This document shows, piece after piece, positions 17,263 through 26,641 of a stretch of DNA of 64,000 nt (position 1 is its first letter; each line of letters opens with the position of its first letter). Origin of the DNA: Enterovibrio baiacu (GTDB taxonomy: Bacteria; Pseudomonadota; Gammaproteobacteria; Enterobacterales; Vibrionaceae). Position numbers and translations under genes: made by a program. The stretch is from contig NZ_SCHN01000015.1 in NCBI RefSeq assembly GCF_004120195.1, positions 102,281 to 166,280 on the forward strand, written 5' to 3'. The notes under the pieces were generated by a model. The model was not told the origin of the DNA. It saw only the letters and a program-made list of their open reading frames with translations, and made no database searches.

Positions 17263-18207
17263 TTAGCGCTTATTACGAAGGTAACGCTTACGACGCTCTT
17301 CTTTCGTTTTCGCTTTTTCTTCGGCTTTGCGAACCGCAGCTTCTTCAACGGCCACAAGCTCACTATCAATCATGTCTGGGTGCTCAAGGGTGATTAAGCC
17401 CAATGCGCCGTTGCGAAGGTCGTTGATTAAGATCTCAGACGCTTTGTGCAAATCAATACGGCCGCCAGCACGCAAACAACCGCGTTTCTCGCCGATCGCT
17501 TCCATCAATTCGACATCGCTCTCTGGTAATTCTTCAATGTTGTAGCGACTTTTCAGCAAGTCAGGGTAGGCCTTTGCCAAGTACTCAACGGTATAGAAAG
17601 CAACTTCATCGTATTCCATTGCTGTGTCTTTAATCGCCCCTGTTGCTGCCAAGCGGAAACCACTGTGTGGGTTTTCTACTTTCGGCCACAAAATCCCTGG
17701 GGTATCAGACAACACAACACCGTTTTGTAGGTTGATGCGTTGCTGCTGGCGCGTAACCGCGGGTTGGTTACCGGTTTTTGCAACAACACGACCCGCCAAG
17801 GTATTGATGATGGTGGATTTACCCACATTCGGGATACCCATGATCATGGTGCGAATATGTTTGCCCATTTCTTCGCGGTGCGGCGCAAGCTTACGGCAAA
17901 GATCCATGATTTTATTCACTTCACTCACTTGTTCCGTGGTGATTGCCATGGCTTTTACACCTTGCTCTTTTTCAAGGTGCTCAAGCCAAAGTGCGGTCAT
18001 TTCCGGATCAGCGAGGTCGCGCTTGTTCAACACTTTAATGACGGGCTTGTCTTTACGAATATGACGGATAAGCGGGTTTTCACTGCTGAAAGGAATGCGC
18101 GCATCAAGCACTTCGATGATGACGTCGATTTTTGGTACAACTTCTTCAATTTCTTTACGTGCTTTATGCATGTGGCCCGGGAACCACTGAATCGTGTTGT
18201 TAATCAT
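17263..18207 (-). CDS. rbgA: Ribosome biogenesis GTPase YlqF/RbgA
   Basis: The 314-residue circularly permuted GTPase assists late assembly of the 50S subunit. The G4 motif NKRD (61-64) comes before G1 GIPNVGKST (124-132) and G3 DTPG (168-171), the order that defines the YlqF/YawG group. The N-terminal WFPGHMHKA is the conserved start of the family, and the basic C-terminus (KEERRKRYLRNKR) probably contacts rRNA. It is monocistronic. Confidence 0.94.
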   Translation of the reverse strand: MINNTIQWFPGHMHKARKEIEEVVPKIDVIIEVLDARIPFSSENPLIRHIRKDKPVIKVLNKRDLADPEMTALWLEHLEKEQGVKAMAITTEQVSEVNKIMDLCRKLAPHREEMGKHIRTMIMGIPNVGKSTIINTLAGRVVAKTGNQPAVTRQQQRINLQNGVVLSDTPGILWPKVENPHSGFRLAATGAIKDTAMEYDEVAFYTVEYLAKAYPDLLKSRYNIEELPESDVELMEAIGEKRGCLRAGGRIDLHKASEILINDLRNGALGLITLEHPDMIDSELVAVEEAAVRKAEEKAKTKEERRKRYLRNKR

Positions 18208-18529
18208 GTGAATGATTGCCTTTTGAATACTTGTCTATCGCCGTCGAGAGGGGGGGAGCCACCGTGTCGAACGCGAAAATGATGGCGGCGATTCTAGCAT
18301 TTAATTGTAGGCAACGGAAAACGTTAGCGTTGGTGGGGGGCTTTGTTGGACAGAGAGTGGGCGATCTAGGGGGGAAAATAGCAGGAGCCCTAGCTTGGCC
18401 GCTACGACTAGACAAAGAGAAAGGAACATTCTCGTTCGTCGGCTTTCAAACTGAGCAGAATGCGTTAGGTGCTAATACGCATTGATCAATGTTTATTCAG
18501 AGCGTGCGGCGTGATGGGAGTGAGGAGAA
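18208..18529. other. Gene-free region between rbgA and the EAL gene
   Basis: The 322 bases hold the promoter side of rbgA and the 3' side of the EAL gene. A plus-strand frame at 18216-18485 (89 codons) has no family match, signal or ribosome site and is not called. No terminator is evident for the EAL gene. Confidence 0.4.
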
Positions 18530-19360
18530 TCATGCACTGCTTGGACAACTCACGCCAACGGTGCTTGCTGGGAAGTATTCACTGATTGATTTTGGCATGC
18601 CTAGGTAAAACCCTTGAAAGTAATCAATCTCTAGTGCCATTACAGCATCGTATTCTTGCTTATTTTCAACGCCTTCTACCAAGACTTGTGCGTTCACTTC
18701 TTTTGCTAGGGCAATTGCGCTGTGCATTGGGTCCTGATCGCCTTCAACGTAGCTTTGCAGTAGGGAGCGGTCGAGTTTCATGATGCTTGGGTTCATTTGG
18801 CGAACACGCTCTTCTTGCGACCCTGCAACACCATAATCATCAATGGCAATTTTAAAGCCGTTTTCGACGGATTGATGCGTAGCAAAAGAAAGGCGTTTGC
18901 TGTCATCGTGGAGGTGTTCAACCACCTCAAGAACAACGTGAGCACGAGGAATGCCAAGTTCGGCAAGGCGTCCGACCATCAACTGTTGGCTGGCGAATTT
19001 TTCGATGGAGGCGACGGCTGATGAAGGGAGCATATTGAGGAAAATCCAATGCTGTCCTGCGTGTTTGGCGAAGTTTCTTAAGTGGATAACGCGGGCGAGT
19101 TTATCGATGCTAATTTGGTCGGCAAATTCTTCATCGGTGGGTAAGAGGTAGCGAAAGAGCTCTGCGGGGCAAATGTTTTGGCCTTGTTCGTCTTGAACAC
19201 GCACGAGCGCTTCAAAACCGAGGATAGAATTGTCTCTTCGAAAAATGGGTTGGTAAACGCTGCGAAGATGAAATCCATTAAAAGTAGCAGTGAGTTCGCC
19301 GTTGTCTCCGGCTCTCAGGCACTTTTCAAAATCACTTCTTGTCCTTAGGTGCTTTACCAC
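18530..19360 (-). CDS. EAL domain cyclic-di-GMP phosphodiesterase
   Basis: The 276-residue protein is a lone EAL domain. All catalytic features appear intact: FEALVRV (EAL at 50-52), LNMLPSS with the metal-binding Asn, LEVVEH, IDDYG with the paired Asp, KLDRSLL, LVEGVEN and FQGFYLGMP. It should hydrolyse c-di-GMP to pGpG in the cytoplasm. No sensory domain or membrane segment precedes it. It stands alone, so its input is unknown. Confidence 0.92.
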   Translation of the reverse strand: MVKHLRTRSDFEKCLRAGDNGELTATFNGFHLRSVYQPIFRRDNSILGFEALVRVQDEQGQNICPAELFRYLLPTDEEFADQISIDKLARVIHLRNFAKHAGQHWIFLNMLPSSAVASIEKFASQQLMVGRLAELGIPRAHVVLEVVEHLHDDSKRLSFATHQSVENGFKIAIDDYGVAGSQEERVRQMNPSIMKLDRSLLQSYVEGDQDPMHSAIALAKEVNAQVLVEGVENKQEYDAVMALEIDYFQGFYLGMPKSISEYFPASTVGVSCPSSA

Positions 19361-19662
19361 TGATTTCCTACCTCTAAAATCACTGGGAAGAATCTTACGT
19401 TAAAGAATCGCTTTCCAAAAACAAACATTTATTAAGATATCGAATTATTGTGATCTCCTGCCACGATTGTCTCAAGAATGGACAACTTATCTGGAAAACG
19501 TGAAAACTAAATTGACATGAAAAATTCGCTGGACTCCTGATGTTTACTGATTCGTAAATAAAAAATTACACTGTTTCATACCGTATCCTCGCCGTTTTGC
19601 TGACGAATGAAACGTGGCTGTCTATCGTAGATTTAGGCACGGAAATTCTTGGGAGGCGTGAA
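19361..19662 (+). promoter_or_regulatory. phhA upstream region
   Basis: This region separates the divergent EAL gene and phhA. A TTTAC-N6-GTAAA inverted repeat lies at 19543-19558, about 105 bases before phhA. Its arms are inverted relative to a TyrR box (TGTAAA-N6-TTTACA), so it is not a TyrR match. No sigma-70 promoter with good spacing was found. Confidence 0.35.
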
Positions 19663-20454
19663 ATGAAAACACGTCAATACGCGTCAAAGCCCCTCGATGC
19701 ATTCGGGAAAATACATTGGACTTCTGACGAAAACGGCGTTTGGGAGCACTTGTTTTCACGCCAGTTAAATTGCATAAAAGGCAAAGCCTGCAGCGCGTAT
19801 TTTGATGGCCTGGATTTGCTGGATCTTCCCCATCATCATGCGCCACAAATCGCTGACATCAATACGGTGTTGGGGGATACCACAGGGTGGCAACTCGAGC
19901 CTGTCCCCGCGTTGATTGATTTCGACCGTTTCTTTACTTTGCTGTCTGAAAAGAAATTCCCCGTCGCGACGTTTTTGCGCACGGAAAAAGACATGGATTA
20001 CCTGCAAGAGCCAGACTTCTTCCACGAGGTGTTTGGGCACTGCGCCATGTTAACCAATCCTGCGTTTGCTGCATTTACTCAGACTTATGGCCGTTTAGGT
20101 GTGACAGCCACGAAAGAAGAGCGGGTGTATTTAGCCCGACTTTATTGGTTCACGGTAGAGTTTGGTTTGATTCAGCACAACGGGAAGCGTTCTATATATG
20201 GTGGAGGGATTCTGTCGTCACCCGCAGAAACGGACTATGCCTTTTCCAGTGAGCAAGCAATCTACAAGCCGCTCGACATCGTAGATGTGATGAGAACGCC
20301 TTACCGTATCGATATTTTGCAACCTATCTATTTTACGCTCAGTGATCTCGAAACACTGTTTAGCTTTACGCAAATGGATTTAATGGCCTGCGTGCATCAA
20401 GCCATGGCGTTGGGCCTCCATTCACCGTTATACCCCGTCAAAATGGCGCAATAG
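19663..20454 (+). CDS. phhA: Phenylalanine 4-monooxygenase
   Basis: The 263-residue enzyme hydroxylates phenylalanine to tyrosine with tetrahydropterin, iron and oxygen. The iron ligands are visible: His121 and His126 in HEVFGH and Glu166 in TVEFG. I chose ATG 19663 because GGGAGG lies six bases upstream and the length then equals bacterial PhhA; a longer reading from 19597 has no ribosome site. phhB follows 11 bases later. Confidence 0.96.
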   Translation: MKTRQYASKPLDAFGKIHWTSDENGVWEHLFSRQLNCIKGKACSAYFDGLDLLDLPHHHAPQIADINTVLGDTTGWQLEPVPALIDFDRFFTLLSEKKFPVATFLRTEKDMDYLQEPDFFHEVFGHCAMLTNPAFAAFTQTYGRLGVTATKEERVYLARLYWFTVEFGLIQHNGKRSIYGGGILSSPAETDYAFSSEQAIYKPLDIVDVMRTPYRIDILQPIYFTLSDLETLFSFTQMDLMACVHQAMALGLHSPLYPVKMAQ

Positions 20455-20465
20455 GGAAGGAAACC

Positions 20466-20804
20466 ATGACAGATTTACATGAATTGCAATGCGAAGCGTG
20501 CCGCGCTGATGCGCCGCGTGTCGAACAAGATGAAGCGTCAACACTCATGACGGGTATTCCTGCTTGGGAATTGATCACCGTTGACGGTATTGAGCAACTA
20601 CACCGTGAATTCACGTTCAAAAACTTTAAGCTGGCGTGGGCGTTTTCTAATGAGGTTGCAACGCTTGCTGAGGCTGAAGGGCATCATCCCGCGATACTGT
20701 TGGAGTGGGGCAAAGTGTCCGTGACATGGTGGACCCACAAAATCAAAGGGCTTCACAAGAACGATTTCATTTGTGCCGCGAAAACCGATGCCTTGCCACA
20801 ATAA
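20466..20804 (+). CDS. phhB: Pterin-4a-carbinolamine dehydratase
   Basis: The 112-residue protein regenerates the pterin cofactor used by PhhA. The core pattern [12 protein letters not shown], then [29 protein letters not shown], carries the family histidines and the WxTH segment. GGAAGG precedes the ATG by a few bases. It forms a two-gene operon with phhA. Four Cys or acidic residues in the N-terminus are not part of the catalytic core. Confidence 0.95.
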   Translation: MTDLHELQCEACRADAPRVEQDEASTLMTGIPAWELITVDGIEQLHREFTFKNFKLAWAFSNEVATLAEAEGHHPAILLEWGKVSVTWWTHKIKGLHKNDFICAAKTDALPQ

Positions 20805-20882
20805 CGCACTGATATTGGCGTAAAGCAGTTAGCGAGTTTGTAAAAATGCAGCACTAAAAACGGGCGATATGGCTACCCACGT

Positions 20883-20902
20883 ACCTTCAGGTTACTTGGG
20901 TA
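20883..20902. repeat. Solo repeat end similar to the 14366 element
   Basis: ACCTTCAGGTTACTTGGGTA matches the inverted ends of the 14366-14633 element apart from a two-base difference in the middle and slight divergence at the edges. No partner copy in the opposite orientation was seen within 300 bases, so it looks like a solitary or decayed end. Confidence 0.45.
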
Positions 20903-21028
20903 AATCGTTCGTTTTTCGTATTTGATACCTCAAACCACGGTTTTTACCCGTAATCAGGCGTCTGCCATTGCAATTATTCCCCTGTTGCCTATGTCTTAAT
21001 GAATAGAAGAATTTATTTAGGAAACGCC

Positions 21029-23794
21029 ATGCGCTTTCGCATTCCCTCTTTATTGATGGTTTTGCTACTGGTTGGTTGCTCGTCTCTTTCCGTTTCTCCG
21101 CCATTAACGACCGAACAGCATTGGGTTTCTGAAACCCTCCCTAATGGTTTTCGCTACCATTTGTACCCCATTGAAGGGCAGGACGTTGAGCTACGCCTTA
21201 TCGTCAACGTCGGCAGCCTTAATGAGCGTGAAGAAGAGCGCGGATATGCCCACTTCATTGAGCACATGGCGTTCAATGGCACAACACACTTCCCGAACAA
21301 TTCCGTATTTAAAACCTTTGCTGCTGTTGGTGTGCAATTTGGGCCGGACATCAACGCCGTGACCGATTACGGCCGTACTGTGTATCAACTGTCGCTGCCC
21401 GACGATGAAAAGCTTGACGATGCGCTGCGTTGGTTTAGAGACATTGGCGATGGTATTACGCTGGATGAACAGGCGGTGAAAGACGAGATAGCGGTGATCT
21501 TCGGCGAATGGAGGTTGGACAACAAAGCCCAATCGTCATGGCAGCTTCAAGTGTATGACGATGTGTTGAACGGAACGCCCTATATAGAGCGAGACCCCAT
21601 CGGCACCGAACAAACGTTAACAAAGGCAAACGCCGAGTCACTCAGCCGTTTTTATAAGAAATGGTATAGCGCGAATCGCATGCAATTAATCGTGGTCGGT
21701 GACATGAATGCGCCGGCATTACAGCAAGTGATTCATCAAGATTTTGCGTCATTGCCGACAGAAAGCGCCTTTCCTGAACGTCACACTTTGCCAGATGTGG
21801 GGGAGGCGTTTCAGTATCCATTGACGGTGTTTGGTCAGCAAGGGCAGTCACCCGCCATTGTCGTGAACATCAAAGAAGGGCGATACATGCCCGCAAGCAC
21901 ACTAAAAGAACAACGCATGCGTTGGCTTGATTGGATGGTGACGGATGCGATTCAACTGCGGCTCAATGAACAACTCGACCGACGCGCAATTAACAATAAC
22001 GGCGTTTACAGCAATGTGTCGTTTGTGCCTGGTTGGAACGTGTATGAGTTCACTGTCGATCACAACCAACAAGTGCGAGACGATGTGCTGGATGCGGTAG
22101 CACGAGACTTCGCCTCGCTGAGGGACAAAGGCATTGGCGAGAGTGAGTTTCAGTTATTGTTTGAACAATACCAAAACATCGATTTTTCCATGGACAGTTA
22201 TTCCTCGCTCGATAACGCCGAAAACGCCGTATCGAATCTGTATATTAATCGCTTGCCGCAAGATGCTTTTGAAGAAAACGACAACTTTCAACGCTTCCTT
22301 GAGACGTTATCCCGTGAGGACATCAATGCCCGTCTAGATGAACTGCTTTCCCCATCAAATATGTCACTGACCATCGCGTATGGCAGAGGTGAATCACTGG
22401 CGAGCGCCGATGCGCTCAAACGCGCGTTCTTTGATGCTGTCGCGCAAACCGGTGAAGCCTTACGTATCGAGTATAAACAGGTTCAAATACCGCAACCCAC
22501 AACCACTGTGAGAGAGCGTTCAGCCCCTATAGCTGTCGCGCGGGATCTGTATCAATGGTCGCTACCCAATGGGGTTCAGACCACTTTCTATCAAATGGAT
22601 GATGGAACAGGGTATAGCCACGTTGTGTTGCAGGCGAAGGGTGGCCTGTCATCACTAACACGCCGAGAACGTGCTGCGGTGGACATGTTGTACGAAACCT
22701 ATCGACGGGGCGACGTTGACGGCATCGATCTCAACGATTTTTATCACCACCTTGATGGCCTCAGTGCTTCCATCGTGCCTTCTGTGTATAGCACTGCGCA
22801 CAATATCGCGTTGTCTACCAGCAGCGATACCTTGGCGGAATCATTGAATGCACTTCGTTTGATGATTGAACACATTATCCCTGATGAAGAGGCATTTTAT
22901 CGAGAAAAATCGCGGCTCCTTGCCCGTTTAAACAGTGTGAAATCGTCACCCTACGATGAGTTTGAACGCGCGTCGTTGCAGCTTATGTACCCAGATGATT
23001 CCTATGAATCACGGCTCAACCTAGAAGATTACGAGCGGTTAACCTTTACCGATGTGGTTGATGTTTATCAGCGACTGTTCGCCGATCTCGGTGACATGAA
23101 AATCTACGTCGCATCGGACTTACCCCCGAGCGTGATACAGCAACTGACTGGCAAGTATTTAGGCGGATTAACGACGCATAGAGCGCCTTCAGATTCATCA
23201 TCTCCAACATTACGCACAAAAGGTGGGCGCGTTGTGGTGGCGACGTCGCCGGAGTACCGGACTTACATAGAGAAAATCTATGTATTGAACGTTGAAGAAC
23301 GCAATGTGGAACAGTTCTTCGCAGAAGATATGCTCAATCGCGTCATGCAAGCGCGATACAACGCCATCATGCGCGAGCGACATGGATTCGACTATGATCC
23401 GTATTTTTCAGCGTGGACATGGGACGGTCAGAAGGTACTTGTCGCCACGTTCACGGCGCTGATTGATCCAATGCGTGAAGATGAATTGCAAAGGCGGTGG
23501 CCGGCGATACAAGCCGAGCTGATTCGTCCCGTTACGCAGCAAGAAAAGAACAATGCAGGCGTTCAGTTAACCCGAGAGATAAACAGCATGGCCAGAGACA
23601 GTCACAGAGTGGTTGGTGCGCTTGCACGTTATGGCATTTGGGGATATGACATAAAAGGGCTGCTGGATCCTGAGAGTGTGGTGAAACAAATCAGTGTGGA
23701 CAGGCTGAATGCACTGGCGGCGTCGATGTTTGCAGCAGAGACGCAGTTTGAAAATATTCTAAGGCCAGCGCCAGAGGTGACGCCAACCAAGTAA
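21029..23794 (+). CDS. M16 family zinc peptidase, lipoprotein
   Basis: The 921-residue protein begins with a lipoprotein signal (LLLVGCSS), so it is probably periplasmic and membrane-anchored. The inverted zinc motif HFIEH (His75, Glu78, His79) and distal Glu153 in DEIAVIFGEW give an active N-terminal M16 domain. A second, inactive M16 half follows, as in pitrilysin and PqqL-like peptidases. The ATG at 21029 has an AGGA seven bases upstream; an in-frame ATG at 20999 has none. It is a single gene ending at a bidirectional terminator. Its substrate is unknown; peptide turnover in the periplasm is the likely role. Confidence 0.9.
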   Translation: MRFRIPSLLMVLLLVGCSSLSVSPPLTTEQHWVSETLPNGFRYHLYPIEGQDVELRLIVNVGSLNEREEERGYAHFIEHMAFNGTTHFPNNSVFKTFAAVGVQFGPDINAVTDYGRTVYQLSLPDDEKLDDALRWFRDIGDGITLDEQAVKDEIAVIFGEWRLDNKAQSSWQLQVYDDVLNGTPYIERDPIGTEQTLTKANAESLSRFYKKWYSANRMQLIVVGDMNAPALQQVIHQDFASLPTESAFPERHTLPDVGEAFQYPLTVFGQQGQSPAIVVNIKEGRYMPASTLKEQRMRWLDWMVTDAIQLRLNEQLDRRAINNNGVYSNVSFVPGWNVYEFTVDHNQQVRDDVLDAVARDFASLRDKGIGESEFQLLFEQYQNIDFSMDSYSSLDNAENAVSNLYINRLPQDAFEENDNFQRFLETLSREDINARLDELLSPSNMSLTIAYGRGESLASADALKRAFFDAVAQTGEALRIEYKQVQIPQPTTTVRERSAPIAVARDLYQWSLPNGVQTTFYQMDDGTGYSHVVLQAKGGLSSLTRRERAAVDMLYETYRRGDVDGIDLNDFYHHLDGLSASIVPSVYSTAHNIALSTSSDTLAESLNALRLMIEHIIPDEEAFYREKSRLLARLNSVKSSPYDEFERASLQLMYPDDSYESRLNLEDYERLTFTDVVDVYQRLFADLGDMKIYVASDLPPSVIQQLTGKYLGGLTTHRAPSDSSSPTLRTKGGRVVVATSPEYRTYIEKIYVLNVEERNVEQFFAEDMLNRVMQARYNAIMRERHGFDYDPYFSAWTWDGQKVLVATFTALIDPMREDELQRRWPAIQAELIRPVTQQEKNNAGVQLTREINSMARDSHRVVGALARYGIWGYDIKGLLDPESVVKQISVDRLNALAASMFAAETQFENILRPAPEVTPTK

Positions 23795-23857
23795 GGCGTG
23801 ATTGTGTATGGCGACTCCCGCTCATAGGCATTTGCAAAGATATCGCGGGGAAAACAG

Positions 23858-23881
23858 AAAACGCGCCATGGGGCGCGTTTT
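23858..23881. terminator. Bidirectional terminator
   Basis: AAAACGCGCC and GGCGCGTTTT around ATGG, between the M16 gene and the convergent small gene. Confidence 0.9.
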
Positions 23882-23906
23882 ATCAAAGCGGGTCAGCAAT
23901 GCAAAC

Positions 23907-24080
23907 TTAGTGCGTTGTTTTGCCGCCGAAGTACTTTTCAAGAATCTCAGGCGTCAGTTCGCCTTTCTCTTCAAGCGCTTTCAATTCTGCAGCAATGCGC
24001 TTTTGTTCTTCCATCGAAGGCAAAGGAAGGTCAGGTTCGCGCTCAGGCGCATCTTTCATCAAGTTTTCTAAATCGATCAT
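23907..24080 (-). CDS. Small conserved acidic protein
   Basis: A 57-residue protein, MIDLENLMKDAPEREPDLPL followed by a helical stretch that ends ILEKYFGGKTTH. The proline-rich acidic start and helical end suggest a short adaptor; I recall similar small Vibrionaceae proteins without a function. The start could also be 24113, which adds 11 residues; neither has a clear ribosome site. The gene is kept because a good terminator follows and the composition is protein-like. Confidence 0.6.
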   Translation of the reverse strand: MIDLENLMKDAPEREPDLPLPSMEEQKRIAAELKALEEKGELTPEILEKYFGGKTTH

Positions 24081-24347
24081 ATCTATAAGACCCAATTTCA
24101 ATGTGACGTCCATTTTAAGGAAAAAGTCTCAACGCTATCAAGCAAAGAGACACCCAGAGAGGGGGTTAACACGTATTTAGTTGTCGAAACGCAAACAAAT
24201 TTGGGCACATCAAAGCGTTGAAAAGGGGCTAGAGCACACGCTGAGACACGGTTTTTGTTCAATTTCTTGTGTTTTTCAAATTTTTGTAACACTGTAACAA
24301 ATGACAGTTGGCGAGATGAAAATAAGAAAAAACAAAGGAAGGTATTT

Positions 24348-25229
24348 ATGGCAGATGTAATTGAAGTCTACGTAGTCAACGCATTCGTCGCTGATAACCA
24401 AGGCGGAAACCCCGCAGGTGTTGTTTTAAATGCCCATTCGTTAGACGCTGCGCAAATGCAGACGATTGCTGCTGAACTCGGTCATTCGGAAAGCGCGTTC
24501 GTTCTTTCATCGAAAAAGGCGGATTTTCGCGTTCGCTTCTTTACCCCAACCGAAGAGGTTGATTTCTGTGGGCATGCCACCATTGCCACTTTCTCCACCT
24601 TGTTTAAAACCGAAAAGATTGCAGCAGGTAAGTACTGCCAAGAAACCAAAGCGGGTGTGCTAAGCATCGAGATTGAAACCGATGGACGTATCACGATGGG
24701 GCAAGCCCTTCCAACGTTCGGTGCTGAGTTTACCCCTGAAGACATCGCCCCATTACTTGGTCTTCACAGTGAAGACATTCTTGCGACGGGGTTGCCTGTG
24801 CAAGCGGTATCAACAGGCATGTCTGACATTATTGTGCCTTTGATTGATGAAGTTCTGCTGAATAAGGTCACGCCAGATTTGGATGCCATTAAAGCATTTA
24901 ACCTTGCGTCGAATACGGCGGCCATTCATGTGTTTGCGATTACACCCGCTGAATCTGACATTTCCGCGCGCTGCCGAAACTTTGCGCCAGCCGTAGGCAT
25001 TGATGAAGAATCAGCGACAGGCAGTGCGGCAGGGGCGCTTGCTTCCTACTTGCATTGTTACCAAGGCGGTAAATACCGTTACCTGTTCGAGCAGGGCGAG
25101 ATCTTGAACAAACGGTCGCTCCTGTGGGCGCAAGTCGATGGTGATGAAGACGCTATTGAAAATGTGACAGTGAGTGGCTTTAGTAACAAACCTCAGCGTA
25201 TTCCATTTCGCATAGAAGAACTTGCGTAG
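24348..25229 (+). CDS. PhzF family isomerase/epimerase
   Basis: The 293-residue protein has the PhzF two-domain fold signatures: GGNPAGVVLNA, LGHSESAFVL with the catalytic Glu, VDFCGHATIATF, and DEESATGSAAGALASYL. The family includes the phenazine enzyme PhzF and many uncharacterised isomerases. No phenazine genes are near, so the substrate is unknown. The ATG at 24348 has AAAGGAAGG upstream. It stands alone, with a terminator at 25265-25297. Confidence 0.9.
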   Translation: MADVIEVYVVNAFVADNQGGNPAGVVLNAHSLDAAQMQTIAAELGHSESAFVLSSKKADFRVRFFTPTEEVDFCGHATIATFSTLFKTEKIAAGKYCQETKAGVLSIEIETDGRITMGQALPTFGAEFTPEDIAPLLGLHSEDILATGLPVQAVSTGMSDIIVPLIDEVLLNKVTPDLDAIKAFNLASNTAAIHVFAITPAESDISARCRNFAPAVGIDEESATGSAAGALASYLHCYQGGKYRYLFEQGEILNKRSLLWAQVDGDEDAIENVTVSGFSNKPQRIPFRIEELA

Positions 25230-25264
25230 TTTAACCGCATAAAATTCGGTAACTGATTGAATCT

Positions 25265-25297
25265 TAAAAAAGGGAGGCCCATTGGCTTCCTTTTTTT
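25265..25297 (+). terminator. Terminator of the PhzF-family gene
   Basis: AAAGGGAGGCC and GGCTTCCTTT around CATT, with one mismatch, followed by TTTT. Confidence 0.75.
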
Positions 25298-25425
25298 ATG
25301 GTTATTCTCTTTACAGTTATAATTTTAACTCCCTCCAGAAATAGCGCTATTTAACGGAAAAAGAAGGAAAAAAATCAACTTTGGTCTAACTTTAAAATGT
25401 GTCTTACTAACGGGATAGAGAAAGC

Positions 25426-26634
25426 GTGGCTGAGATTTTTTTTTCATGTCAACCAATCTTTGACAATGAATTGCAACATTGGGGAAGTGAGTTGCTTTTC
25501 CGTGAAGGGTTAGAAAACAAGTTTCCTTCCATTGATGAAGACACAGCCACATCGCGGATCCTGAGTGCGAATTTCCTCGCGAGCAATTCTAAGCAAAAAC
25601 TCACGCGATACATCGTGAGCTTTGGGGAATCTTCGTTACTTGATGAAATCCCTTTGTCTATGCCGAGCCAGCATCTGATCATCGCCGTGACCGACGATTG
25701 CTCACCGACAGCGGAACTCGTGAGTAAACTGCGTGCTTATCGCGCGGAAGGGTATCGCATTCTGATGGATGGCAAAGTCACCAATAACGAATGGCGTAAC
25801 TATTTAGAACTCATCGACATTTTAAGTATCAGCATGGAACGCGATAACCCTGCTGATTGGGAATATACGATTTCCCAATACCCGCAACAGGTTTTCCTTG
25901 CCCGAAAAGTGGAAAAGCAAGAAGAGCTAGAAGCGGCCCAATCTTATGGCTTTGCCTTGTTCCAAGGCTATTTCTTCGAAAAACCTCAGATTGTACGTTC
26001 AGAGGATGTCGCGCCATCCGTGATGTCACTGCTGGATATTTGCATCATCATCAATAAAAACCCCGATGACATCGACACCTTAACCAAGGTGATTTCGAAA
26101 GATGTCTCTTTGCTTTATAAGGTGATTGCTAGCGCGAACATTTTGGCGAAAACCAAGACCAGTAAAATCTCAAATCCTCGACAAGCTGTTGTTTATCTGG
26201 GGGTTCAGGCACTTAGACGCTTGGTATCTTTGTTAATTATGTCTAACCTGAATCATCAGCATGCCGCGCAGCTTCAAAACGCGGCACTGTCACGGGCAAC
26301 GTTTTATTCCATGTTGTCCATTGAAGACAAAGCCTTCAATCCCGATGAGGCATTTATCGTGGGGGCGTTTTCTTTATTGGATGTCATGTTGAGTAAACCT
26401 ATGGCTGATATTGTTGCTCAGCTTGACCTCTCTAATGACGTGAAACGCGCGCTCGTAAACAAAGAGGGGATTTACGGGCATCTTTTGCAAATGAGCCATG
26501 ACATTGACCAGGCAAACTGGAATGGATTGGTGCATTGGTGTAACCAACTGAAATTAAGTGATAAAGCCGTGTTGAAGGACTTTGAAGCAGCCCGAGCCAG
26601 CACAGCAGACATAACCGCCAGTATGCAGGTCTAA
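25426..26634 (+). CDS. EAL-HDOD signalling protein
   Basis: The 402-residue protein has an N-terminal degenerate EAL domain (GSELLFR in place of EALxR, ILMDGKV and [12 protein letters not shown] as remnants) and a C-terminal HDOD domain ([20 protein letters not shown] and [18 protein letters not shown]). This architecture is known as YuxH-type. The EAL half has lost metal ligands, so it probably binds rather than cleaves c-di-GMP. The GTG start at 25426 follows a GAGAAAG. The hybrid kinase gene begins seven bases after the stop, so the two are one operon. Confidence 0.88.
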   Translation: MAEIFFSCQPIFDNELQHWGSELLFREGLENKFPSIDEDTATSRILSANFLASNSKQKLTRYIVSFGESSLLDEIPLSMPSQHLIIAVTDDCSPTAELVSKLRAYRAEGYRILMDGKVTNNEWRNYLELIDILSISMERDNPADWEYTISQYPQQVFLARKVEKQEELEAAQSYGFALFQGYFFEKPQIVRSEDVAPSVMSLLDICIIINKNPDDIDTLTKVISKDVSLLYKVIASANILAKTKTSKISNPRQAVVYLGVQALRRLVSLLIMSNLNHQHAAQLQNAALSRATFYSMLSIEDKAFNPDEAFIVGAFSLLDVMLSKPMADIVAQLDLSNDVKRALVNKEGIYGHLLQMSHDIDQANWNGLVHWCNQLKLSDKAVLKDFEAARASTADITASMQV

Positions 26635-26641
26635 TACAAAT

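Noticed and set aside
18216..18485. 89-codon plus-strand frame between rbgA and the EAL gene.
   Set aside because: It overlaps the rbgA promoter region and no motif is recognised.
19543..19558. TyrR box upstream of phhA.
   Set aside because: The arms read TTTAC...GTAAA, opposite to the TyrR consensus TGTAAA...TTTACA.
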